Shown piece by piece: positions 33,951-45,700 of a DNA stretch of 64,000 bases. Position 1 is the stretch's first letter, and every line of letters starts with the position of its first letter. This DNA comes from Parachlorella kessleri (Eukaryota; Chlorophyta; Trebouxiophyceae; Chlorellales; Chlorellaceae). The DNA lies in assembly GCA_001598975.1 (NCBI GenBank), contig BBXU01001231.1, positions 19,485 to 83,484 on the forward strand, in the 5' to 3' direction. The notes under the pieces are model-generated. The model did no database searches and was not told the origin of the DNA. It saw only the letters and a list, made by a program, of their open reading frames with translations. The position numbers and the translations under genes are program-made.

Positions 33951-35917
33951 ATGCAGACCGCCTTTGTCCGCTCCGGCCTCCGTGCCGCCGTCCCCACCGC
34001 TGGCAAGGTGTGCAGCACCCCGTCGCTGATCGTCAGCCTCTGATTGGTCCTTGGGTCAGCCGTGGTGGAGAGGAACCTGCAGCGGCTTCCAGCGCGCTAG
34101 TACCACACACTTCTGCGAACCCTCGTTGCTCGTTTCTCACCCTGTGCTATGTGAAGTTGTGCAGGGCACCCGCCAGGTGACCCGCGCCTCTGTGGAGTGG
34201 TACGGCCCTGGTAAGGACTTGCGCTTGGAGCTGGGGCGGTGTCTCGACCAGCTTGCAGCTGCATGTCACGATGCTTGCCGGCCCTGATATCAAGGGCCTC
34301 TTAGCTGGTCACTAAGGCTGCCCATATGTCTGTCTGCAGACCGCGCCAAGTTCCTGGGTCCCTTCACCAACCCCCCCTCTTACCTGAAGGCAAGTGGGGG
34401 CTCTGCGTGCCTGTGTCAATTACTGCCTGTGTCAACTACGGACCCCAGCCCAGCTGCTCTAGAGAGGCTGACAGCTTTCCAGCAGAAGCTCACCATCAGC
34501 AGAAGCCGTGGCCTAGCTCTCATACTTGACGACGACTGCTAAAAAGTCCAGCTCAGCTTGCGCCTTGGCTTGCCAGGGCGCATGTGTGGTAGTGGCAGTG
34601 GGGTGGATAGAGGGGTGAATGGACTCTCTCAAACAAGAGAGCTTACTCTACTTGTCAACATGACGTAATTTTTAAATCCCTTCTGTCTATCTGGTGCAGG
34701 GTGAGTTCGCTGGCGACTACGGCTGGGACACCTCTGGCCTGTCCGCTGATCCCGAGACCTTCTCCCGCTACAGGGAGGTTGAGGTGAGCCCGGGGCCCCG
34801 GTGGAACAAGACGCATCATAGCCTTCTGCCAGCCTGGATCTCGTAGTATGTTGTACGGGGTTTCACGCTTGGCAACTTGCCTGCCCTACCATGCCTTCCC
34901 TCCCCTGGCAGGCCTACTCCCTCTGCCATATTGACAGGAGCACCGTGTCTGCCTCCCTGACCAGGTGATCCATGCCCGGTGGGCCATGCTTGGCGCCCTG
35001 GGCTGCGTCGTGCCCGAGCTGCTGGACCGCAACGGCACCGTCAACTTTGGCGAGAACGCCGTGTGGTTCAAGGCTGGTGCCGCCATCTTTGGTGATGACG
35101 GGCTCAACTACCTGGGCAACCCCTCCCTCATCCACGCACAGTCCATCGTGGCCGTGCTGCTCTCCCAGGTGGGTTGCGGTGGATGGCTTGCAAGCAGGCA
35201 AACGGCAGCTGCAGAAATGGGTGCTGGATGGCTGAAGGGACCAGCAGCAGGCGTGCTTGTGTTTTGGTTTGGCAGCCAGAGTGCTTCTGTCTACCCCCTT
35301 AGCCGACACTGCCCTGCGTCTGCCGCTATCCCTCACCGCTGAGGTGCCAAGTTATCACCAGCCGCGCTGCCCCGCCCCGCATTTGTGCAGATTGTGCTGA
35401 TGGGCCTGGTTGAGGGCTACCGCGTGAACGGCGGCCCCGCTGGCGAGGGCCTTGACGCCCTGTACCCCGGCGAGGCCTTTGACCCCCTGGGCCTGGCCGA
35501 CGACCCCGACAGCTTCGCGGAGCTCAAGGTTAAGGAGATCAAGAACGGCCGCCTGGCCATGGTGTCCATGCTTGGCTTTGGCGTGCAGGGCCTGCTCACC
35601 GGCAAGGGCCCCCTGGAGAACCTGGCTGGTGAGTATGGGCCGCCTTGTTGTGGGTGCTTGGTGGTATTGGGCTTGTGCTGGAAGTTGTCGCGTAATGTGT
35701 ATGTGTGTGGTCACCTGCAGCCAGTCATTGACAGTGCCTACATTGTGGCTGTTGTCTGACTTCCTGCTTCCTGCTCCTTCCAACATATGTCTGCCAGCTA
35801 CAGTTCCAAGGGTGTGCTGACCGCGAAGGTGCCCCTGCGTGCTGTGCAGACCACCTGGCTGACCCCACCGTGAACAACGGCTTTGCCGTGGCCACCAAGT
35901 TCACCCCCGGCAACTGA
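33951..35917 (+). CDS. LHCBM: Major light-harvesting chlorophyll a/b protein of PSII (LHCBM), copy 2
   Basis: Seven exons: 33951-34007, 34165-34210, 34340-34389, 34700-34783, 34965-35168, 35391-35628 and 35850-35917; 248 residues. Transit peptide [19 protein letters not shown], then a 229-residue mature part identical to copy 1. It carries WYGPDR (trimerisation; Trp31, Tyr32, Arg36) and the conserved chlorophyll-binding helices. All six intron positions match copy 1, including the GC donor of intron 3 (AAG|GCAAGT). Intron 6 is clearly homologous between copies, for example both end AAGGTGCCCCTGCGTGCTGT before GCAG. The mature product is a thylakoid PSII antenna. Differing upstream regions suggest the two genes could be expressed differently; that is inference. 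Confidence 0.97.
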
Positions 35918-36702
35918 GCTCTAGAACCTGGCTCCGCAGCAGTGATTTGAGGCATGCCCAAACCCATGAGCCGCTCCACAAACTTGTGTACCCTGTTGTA
36001 GCCTGTCCGCGAGAGGCCCTGGAACTGCAATTTTCCTGGCTTTGATTTTGCTGCCCCTTTGCTTTGCCAGTTCATTGGGCTGGAATAGTCCACGCTCTAT
36101 TCAGTTTATTGGAAATGAAGGACGCCTTGCAGTTGTGGTGTACGAGGTGCAAATCAAAGCAGGTGTAACACCAGCAGCGCGCCTTGCAGCTCGAAAGGCT
36201 TCCAGGGGGCGAAGGGGCTCTAGGGGTTGTTCACATGGTGCTACACTTTTGTGCATAAGCAAGCTGCTTTGCCTCCAGGCGGGGCCCAGCTTGCCGTCAT
36301 ATGCTCAGCTCTCTTGCCACCCTCACCAACTGGGAAAGCACTCGCCCCCAGACCCAGCCACAGCTCTGATCTGGGCACTCTGGCCAGGCTAAGGAGCGCA
36401 TGCTTCCGTCTAGGACTGACACACCTACCCAAAGCTGAGGGTATCGCGACTGCTCTCTGTCTCCTCCTGTGATATGCACAGCTCTCACTCTGAAACCTAT
36501 CTACCGCTTCCTTCGCATACGGAGCTTGCACCCTTTGCAGCACATCCTCTGCAGGTGGGTCTTTAGGCGGATTCTGGTGGCTGGGAGGAGATCCGAAGAT
36601 ACTCCTGCCGGGGCAAGTCAAAGTCTCAGACCAGCCGTGTTCTGCGTTTCCAATCTGGCTATTCCGATGGGTTAGGAGTAGGAGTCAGGTCTAAGTGGCA
36701 GC
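35918..36702. other. Intergenic region, LHCBM copy 2 to metallophosphoesterase
   Basis: 785 bp between two plus-strand genes. Contains a TGTAA at 36164 and the presumed promoter of the phosphoesterase. No exon recognised on either strand. Confidence 0.45.
36164..36168 (+). terminator. Putative polyadenylation signal TGTAA for LHCBM copy 2
   Basis: TGTAA about 250 bp after the stop codon of LHCBM copy 2. Confidence 0.4.
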
Positions 36703-39700
36703 ATGGGACACCAATCGGACCTCCAAGTCCACTGGCAGTCAAGTCACACAACGCTCGCTGTGTACTTGGTGGGCTTATGCGCAGCCTTTACAGTCACTTA
36801 CGATAGTACACAGGTGAGCACCGGCTATCGGAAGGCAACGCATGAAGCTGTTTATGGTGTCGCGCAATTCCCTCGGGCATGTGAGAGGCTAAAAATTCCG
36901 TGAGAGCTTCTTGCAGTCTCTTACACTGTCTTGGTCCGCAAGTTGTCTGGTGTCGCAAGCTGGTGCTGCCATCCTTCGCCCCTGGTGGCTCCTGTTGAAC
37001 TAGTGTGGCCACTGACCACCAGACCTGCCACCTGCAGGAATTTGTCAGCAAGTATCAGTTCAACAAAAAGTGGTACTATTTGTTTGGTAAGGCCCTTGCT
37101 TGGCTTCTGAATTGTGCCTCTGGCTGGTACCCTGGGCCTATGCCCTCCTTTCAGTCCGTAGGCAGTCACGCCAGTGGCTGTGATGAGCCTCTTGCCCATG
37201 ACTGCAGGTGCGACATGCTTGTTTGCCTACCTGTACGTGCGGCCTCTCATCCGCAAGAGGCTGGGCTCTGCTTCCCGGTGAGGCCAAAGGGAGCCTTCTA
37301 GCAAGCCCTGCCCGCAATGCTCGCTTGCGACCCTGGAGGTCCTGCCTTGTGCAAAAATATAGCATCACATTTGGTGAGCGTGTACCTGTCATCAGAGAAT
37401 TGCTGCTGGTCCAGGAGCAGCGGAGAACCTGCTCTCCCTGGATCAGTGCAGCACCAAAGGTGCTATTTCCGGGTACACCAGCAGTCGCTGCCAGTTCAGA
37501 TATGTACGGCTACACCAGCAGTCGCTGCCAGTTCAGATATGTACGGTTGATGAAGGACAACACGGGCTGGTCGCCTGCTGCCTGTGCTGCTCTTCCTGCA
37601 GGGGCTACATCAACTGGGGCAGCGTATACATCGGCTGGCTGATCTCGGCGGTCTTCTACCACATGCCCAGCCTGCAGTCCATGGGCGTGGATGTCAAGGC
37701 CGACATCTCCCTGCTGCTCACCGTCTTCCTGCTTTCCCTTGCCATACTGGGCGTGCTCCAGGGCGGCTACGAGCTGGCAGTGCTCTTCAAGCTGGTGGAT
37801 CCCTGGCTGGCGGTTGAGGGAGGCGCCCGGGAGGCCTGGGCCATCGTGGTCCTCAACTCTATGACGCTGGCGCTGGCATGCTCCACCTACTACAACTTCT
37901 GCGGCAACGCTGGGAATAGGGGTGCAGGCAGCAGCGCCGGCGGCGCCGGCGCCGGCGCCGCAGCGCCTCTCAAGGAGCTGGTCTGCCGCCGCTGGCTGCC
38001 GCCGGTCACCACCTTCCAGCACCCGGCCTTCTCCTCGTGGGTGCTCTACGGCGAGAGCGGCAGCGCGGGGGCTGTGGAGGCAGTGGGTGCTGTGGGCTCC
38101 AACGCGACCTGCCCGGCCGAGAGCCTCGGCCGTGCCAACCTGAGCAGCGGGGAAGGCGGCTTCTGCCTGGAGGGTTTGGGGGCCTCCCAGCCAGAGTACG
38201 CTGGGCATATCATCTCTCCCGTGTTCACCATGTGAGTAGGTACCTATTGCATGGAGGGCCATGATGTTGTGTGCAAGCAGGGTTTCTGCCGTGGTGCCCT
38301 TGCAAAGCTGCTTGTCATGCTGCAGCAGCAGACGCGCCAGCGGTTGATTATCTCTACAGTGGACGACCTCGCGTCCCCTGGCACCTGCAGGTGGCTGACG
38401 CTGGTCATGATGTTTGGAGTGAATTGCCTTGTGGAGCATCATGTCGCGTCTGTGATCCAGGCAGCGCAGTGCTCTGGTCACCTGCTCGGCGGTGAGGGCT
38501 GGGGTGCGGGGCGCCTTAGGCAGCTTGCCAAGACATAAAGTGTGGAGCCGGGTGGGTGCACTTAGGGTAGGCTTGCGTGCTTGGTTCTGTAGTCGTGGGG
38601 GTGGGAGAGCTTCGCTAAAGCCCAGCAGGCAAGTATGCACACAACATGACATTGTAAGTAACCCACTGAGCAACCCACACAATTCATGGTTGGCTGATAC
38701 TTGTTTGGTTGCAGCCGAGAGGCGCGCCAGGTCTGCTGCCAGGCACTCCCTGCGGCGGCGCAGTGCTGACTATTCGTATGATGTGGCACGCTCGCAGCGG
38801 GACCTCGAGCCCAGGTGCGCAGCGCTGCTTGGTCCTATGGGCCAGCCCCGACCCTGTGGCAACTTGAGGTTACGTAGTCCCCATTATGTGGTAAGGCCTG
38901 AGTCCACCTCCTGATCTACAGCGGGTGACTCGAGCAGTTGCTTTTGTCCCGGCTGACAGACGGAGCACCGCCTACATCTCTGTTCCCTGCAGGAACAGCA
39001 TGGAGGCACTGTTCAATGCCGTGTGCGACACGCTGCCTGGCAACATCTGGAGCCCCACCACGGGCGCTCTGCGGGCGGCCAGCAACCGCTTGCTCAACTG
39101 GCGAGACGACTCCCTGGTGGGCCTGGCGGCTCTGGCCAGGGAGTACACGGGGTGGGTGTGATCGGCGGGGGGTGCAGCTTGCATGTGGTCGGCCTCGGGG
39201 CCTGCAGAGTGGTGCTTACTGTTGTGAGGTTGAGTCGTTTTTGCTAGTGGACCGAGCCTGTGTGCGCAGGCTGGTGTGCGCTGTGTGGGTTTGGGATTAT
39301 GGTGTGCTTGATGATGAAGGGGCAGGCGGATGCCAACCTCCATTCTGGTCACTCCCTCACGAGGGGTTGAAGCAGCCCCATCAGTTGCTGCAAGCACAGC
39401 CACAGGACATGCGTGGCACACTTCTGCCCCATGCGTCCCACTTTTAGACGTCCATGCAGGCGGTGGCCACATGCAGCCCCACAGCCTGTCAAGCTGGTCA
39501 TCCCCGCGGATGCAGCGCAGCCGTCGTTCCTGCCCATGTTCCCCTGGTACTCGGGCACCTCCGCCGACCTGCTCAAGACGCTCTTTGACCTGCTGGTGTC
39601 GGTTAAGCTGTTCCTGGGGCGCTTCGACATGCGCACCCTGCAGGTGAGAGAGGGGGTGGCGGGGCAAGGGTGGCAACGTGGCAGGCGCAATGTGCACTCA

Positions 39701-42700
39701 AGGGTTGTCGCGGTTGGAGATACACGCAATCACACAGTTGGGAGTGTGCAGGTTTGGCTGCTGTGCCCTGCTGGGTGCGAAGTTTCTGGAGGGCAGGGTG
39801 CATGAGTAGCTCGAGCACCCACTGTTCATTCTATTCCTGCAGGCAGCCACGGGGACCCTGGGCAACGGGCCAGACCCCATCCCTCAGGACGGGGACGGCT
39901 TCACCTATGAGCATCTGGCGCGCAGGGAGGAGCTGTGGTTTGATTTCTGTGCCGACACGGGCGACGGCGGGGACCCGACCTATGCGGTTGCCCGGTGCAT
40001 GGCAGCCCCACAGATTCAGGTGCGGCGTGAAATGTCGAAGGTTACAGCTAGGAGAGGTGGAAACCACTGACTCGTCATGCATAGTGGAGGATGGCAGACT
40101 ACATCGTCATTGTAAGTACGGCTGTGTACGTGCTTGTGTTGGAGATCTGGTTGGGGCAGCTAAACGTACCGTTACCACCCTGTGTGACGCACGGGTCCCC
40201 AGGCCTATGTCACCCAAGCGGCGCAGCTGGCTTGCTGCCACGTCCCGCTGTTGTCGTTGCAGGTCACACTGCCAGACGAGCTGGTCCCTGAGGACAAGAA
40301 GGCCCCAAAGAACGGCAGCAGGAGAAGTGGGGTGTCCAAAACGCTGCCGAGAGCAGAGCTGCTGGTGCATGGAGGAGATCTGGCCTACCCAAACCCAACA
40401 GGTACGTGGTCCATGCTGGCTTGGTTGGGTGGCACCGCCAGCATTGTACTTGACAGTTCGTCTGCCTGCTGCCCTGTCCGCCTCGGAACCCACACAAGCG
40501 TCAGCGAGGCAACCAGCGCTGCACTGGTGTGGTGTTTCCACGAGCAGCTGCTGACGCTGCCCCGCGCTCCTTGGCCACTCCCGCAGATGAGACGTATGTA
40601 CAGCGCCTATTCAAGCCATATGAGGCGGCCTTTCCACCGCCCTCCCATGTGCACCCGGGCCACCTGGTTGTGAACAAACCTGACCTGCCTCCCCAGTACT
40701 GGGAAGGGGAGGGGCCTAGCAGCTGCAAGTGCGCGCTGCCGCCGCACTGTGGTTTGCACAATGGGGCAGAGCAGCAACGCCAGTGCAAGTGAGTGGGATG
40801 CCCTTTGCAGTGTCTTGCATGCCCACCCGTCATGCCCACCCGCCGGCCACAACTCTCTTCTGGTCCGATGTGCGTGGTTGGGCGCTCAAGCGGCTCCTGC
40901 ACGCAGTGGCTCCTATCTCATGCAAGTGGGGCAGCTGCAGAGGCAAAGAAGTGGCAGGCTGATGGTAATCGAAGTGCTGGGTGTACCATGTTCGCTGGAC
41001 CCTCTAATCTCCTGCATGTGCGCAAGTCGAACGCGGCCGCTCTGACCGCCCGCGCGCCCTCCGCTGCAGGCTGTGCCAGAAGGCGGACGCGCTGCGAGCC
41101 TACGAGGGGCCCTCCTGCTTCATGCTACCCGGCAACCACGACTGGATTGACGGGCTGGAGACTTTCCAGCGCCATGTGCAGCACAAGGGCTGGATCGGTG
41201 GCTGGCTACTCCCCCAGGTATGCGGCAGTGACAGGGACAGCGGTGGGCAGTTGAAAGGGCCCCGCGTGGTGTGCTGGCTGCTGCAGACAGTCCATGCCCA
41301 CATGCCTGCAGCGGTGTGGGGATGGTTTTGGAGTTGCCGGCCCTACCTTGGGCAATTTTTTAGTAAGCTGGCCAGGGTGCGTGGCAGTGCCACGCCGGTG
41401 AGCCAGGTAGCCGCTGTGATGGTCGTATGAACTGGTGGCTCTGCTCTGGGAACCTCACCTGGATGATTTGCGATAGTGACAACCTTGTTGCAACCAGGCC
41501 AGTGTCTTTCAATTGCCCGCACCTGGCTGGGTGTGATGGGGTTTTCTCGGCCTCGGGTTGCAGGAGAAGAGCTACTTTGCGCTGCGGCTGCCCCACGGCT
41601 GGTGGCTATTTGGGCTGGATCTGGCGCTGGTGGACGACATCGACATGTGCCAGTACAGGTCAGCGCCTGGCCAGCCATGGCAGCTTGCCAGCGTGAGCCA
41701 GCAAGCTCTTGTTAGGTGTCTGCGGGTGGATGCCAGCGGTAGTCCCTACAGCAGCCTAGCACAGCCTGCCCACATCTGATGGACTGCTCCAGCCACTGGG
41801 CCCTTCCTCTGCGTATTTCCACTCGGTAGTTCAGTGGCTCAAGCCTAGTAAGCACCGCATCCAGCCGCTTCATGTGGACGGTTTCGTGCAGGTACTTTGC
41901 ACGTGTGGCCGAGGACCGCATGGGCCCCGATGACCAGGCCATCGTGGCCATGCACTGCCCCACCTGGCTGGTGGACTGGTTCTGGGGCAGCGAGAAGTGC
42001 AAGAACCTGCGGCAGCTGATACGCGGGCCGCTGCGGGGCAGGGCGCGGGTCGGCCTGGCAGGTGAGCCTGCTGCTGGTCCCAGCCCAGGTGGCGGGCCAT
42101 GCTGCGCTGCGCTGGTGCGCAAGTGAGAGGCTCTGCTGCTTGTAGAGGCTGCCGAGCTCTTGTCATGGTGGTCACCGCATCCTGCTTGGTCTTGCGCGCT
42201 ACGAGTAGCACCGCTGCCAACCTGTGCCTCTCCACCCCATGTCAAAGATCCTGACATGACTGACAGTCAGAGAAATACCTGCCGCTGCCCGCCCGCTGCC
42301 TGCAGGCGACCTGCACTTCTTCATGCGCCACTCGTTCACGCCCTACAGCGCCACCGCAGCCTCGCCCAGCCTTGCACCCTCCGTGGCGCCCTCCGAGCTG
42401 TCCACCCCCGCGGGCTCCTCCCCAAGGGGCCTCTCCCCTCCCAGCAGCCGCCCCTCCACGCCTACACCCGGCCTGCGCGGCTACATGTCGCCCTCCCAGC
42501 TGCATCAGTCGCTGGTGTCCCGCATCGCGGGGTGGACGGACAGCGGCAAGGGGGCGCCGGCAGGGGCTTCCCCCGTGCAGCCCGCCGCCTTGGGAGGGGC
42601 ACCTGCGGCAGGCCTGCCCCAGCAGCAGCATCAGATCACCCAACAGCAGCAGCAGCCGCAGCAGCTGGTGTTTGGGAGGTCCATGGACATGGACACCTTC

Positions 42701-45700
42701 CTGGCAGGGTCCTCGCCCACAGGCAGCTCCCCGCTGGGCGGCTCGCCCCTGGGCAGCCACATGCTCCTGGACGCAGCAGCAGATGACAGCTCCCCGTCGG
42801 TTACGAGCGGGGGCAGTGAGCAGCAGCAGGGTGGCCGCTGCGGGCCCCGCTGGAGCGTGGCAGCCAGCCTGGCTGCCAGCGTGCCGTGGCGCAGGTCACA
42901 GGGCTTTGCTACGCCTCCGAGCGTTGGCAACGGCACCAGGAGTGCAGCTCCAGCTGCAGGGGCTGCTGGCGGGGCTGCCACTCTTGTGCACGGCATCGGC
43001 AGTGATGGGGGGGAGCCGGAAGCAGATAACCGCAGTCGCATGCTTCCGCTGGGTGAAGAGTCTTCGGAGGAGGCCCTGGGTCAGGGGCCTGGCAAGGCGT
43101 TGAGTGTGCCGGTGCCCATCGCTGGTGGCAGTCAGAGCAGGGGCATGCTGCCCATCCTCAGCCCCATCCACGGCAGCCAGTTGGAGCTGGCAGCGCTGGG
43201 CGGTGAGGTGCAGCAGAGGCGCTCTTCCGTCAATGGAGGCTTTGCGGCAGCGCCCAGCCTTGGTGCGGCAGCGGGTAGCGCGTCACCGGTGCACGCGGGC
43301 CTCGCCAGTGGTGCAGCAGTGAAGGCGCAGCTGGTCCGCCAGCTCAGCAACGGCACAAACCAGTACCTGCAGCAGCAGCAGCAGCAGCACGCGATGCTGC
43401 CACCCAGGTACCCTGAGCCTGTGCCAGGCATGGGCGATGGGGCTGCTGCCAGCACCGGCAGCTCCCCTACCGGTCCCGCCCTGCCTCCAGCACCTGCTGC
43501 CGGCAGCCTCGCTAGCAGCCTCACGAACAGCCTGGCGGGCGCGTCACCCTTTGGTGGCAGCTGGTGGCCCAGCCTGCGGCCCAAGTCTCGCGGCGAGCTG
43601 GCCCGGCAGGCGTCAGATGCGTCTCAGGCGGCCGGAAACAACGGCAAGCGGCAGGAGAGCGGCCATGTACCAGGTGGGTTTTGCTGTACAAGATACTCTT
43701 TTTTGCTTCAGATATGTGACAACAATGGCAACATGTGCTAAGCATATAGGTGCCTTCATGATACCCTGGTGCGTACCTGCAGCAAGCCTCGTATCATTTG
43801 GCACACCAGCCAGCCGCTGCGCCTTCTACTGCCTTCTCACTCCTGTCTGTGCGCCATGCAATCCATCCTCAATGCAGAGAGCCCTGCTGACATCCCCGAG
43901 GGCTGGCACCTCAGCGACCCTGAGCACCTGGTTGTGTCAGGCAGCGGCGGCGGCTTCCTGCACCCCACCCACGTCTTCTCGTACTCCCGCTTCCGCCCGA
44001 TCCATGACCCGGCCGCCGGCCCCGTCTTTATGAAAGCCGCCGCCGACGCACGGCAGAGTAAGGGCGACACCACTGCTGGCATCGGCGGCGTGCCGCGGCG
44101 GCGCACGCCAAGCTCCTCTAGCCTCTACTCGCTGTCGCATCTGGAGGCGGAGGAGGCTGCCGCGGCGCACGCTGCCGCCAAGCCGCTGGGAGGGGAGTAC
44201 CGCTGTGAGCGGGCATTCCCTGCGCCCGAGCAGGTGGGCTCTTGGAGGGCTGGGCAGGCCGCGGCGCGGAGGGGGGGGGGCGCACAATTACAGAGGAGCG
44301 GGTGCAGGAGCAGGGTTCAGAGTGCAGCTCTTTGGTTGAGGGAGCGGATGTGAATGGCAGTATTTAGTAGCAGCATCCGAATCACAAGAGCACGTGGTGT
44401 AGCCTCCTCCTCAATGAACCTACGTCCCGCATTGTCAGATTGGCACTGACTGCTGCTGTGTACATGGCGTGCAGTCTCTCCGGCTGGGCCGACGCAACCT
44501 GCACATGTTCCGCATGACCAACAACCGCTTTGACATCATTGGCGGCATGCTCTACTATCTCCTGGTGGTAAGCGCTCAAGGCAGCATGTATTGGCTCTGT
44601 GTTCCCGGAGCTTTGTAAGCAGGCATTGTAGCCTTGGCGCCCATGCCACTCATGCTGCCTGTACCTGGCACTGTGCTCGTGTGTGGGTTTGTAGGAGTGT
44701 GGCGCCATCTGCTCGCACCTCACTCCTCCCAATTTCGGCACCTCGTGCGTGTCAAGGCGCGGTTGTGGCTGTTGCCGTGTGCAGGTGAGCGTGCTGCCCA
44801 GGTGCACCGGCATGGGCGAGATCCTGGATGCCGGCACTGTGCTGGAGGGCGTGTGCCTGTTTGTGCAGGCAGGCTGGGACACAGGTGGGTGGGCCCTCGG
44901 GCGGGCATACTACATGTCGTGGATTGCCTGCCTGCTGTGCACCACAGTGGCAGTGTGGGATGTTACTCGTGACTTGCATGCAGGCTGCAGTGTTCGCTTG
45001 TGTGCTGTGTGGTGTATGCTGTAAGCAGGAAGCCTTGGCTGTGAGGACAGGAGACGGTGGCCCCACCCCCTTACTGTCAAGCTCAGTCGAGCAGCCGACC
45101 GACCAGTTGGCAAAAGTGCGCCCCTTTCTGCTGGGTGCTGCAGTCACCACCATCCTTCTGCAGTCGCATGTGTCTGTGGCGGTGCTGGCCCTCCTGTTCC
45201 TCATGTGCCTGGGCTTTGCCAGGAGCGGCGGCATCGGCGCAATGGATGGTAAGCTGCCTGTGATAGCTCTGCACACCAAGTCGAGTATCATGTAGCCTCA
45301 GGGTGGTGGTCCAAGGTGCATCAATCGCATTTCGATTGACAAGCGAAGCCGAAACTAGCCTGGCAAATTATTTGTCTGTATCTATCCCCGCGGGTTGTAT
45401 GTTCCATGCATGCGTGCATGCTGCATTTGCTGGGTGGGTATCGACAGTGCATGGGTATCGCAGGCTGTCCTCCCTAGGTTGGCCCAGCGAAATGGTGCCC
45501 CGGCCTCTGCTAAGACAGGCAAGAACCGAGTATGACAGTGCTGTTGTGTGCACACAGGGGTGCCACCCAGCCTGCGCCGGCGCCCGGAGTTCCATGGGAG
45601 CAGCATGGCCGTACGGGCCAGGACGGGCGGTTTTGCTACGCAACTGGCCTTTGCCTTGTAAGTATGGAGCGCGAGGGTCCTCTCGCAGAATGGGAGCGTA

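Noticed and set aside
37510..38682. 390-codon open frame on the minus strand
   Set aside because: It is antisense to the membrane-domain exons of the metallophosphoesterase and is open only because of GC-rich codon bias; no recognisable product.
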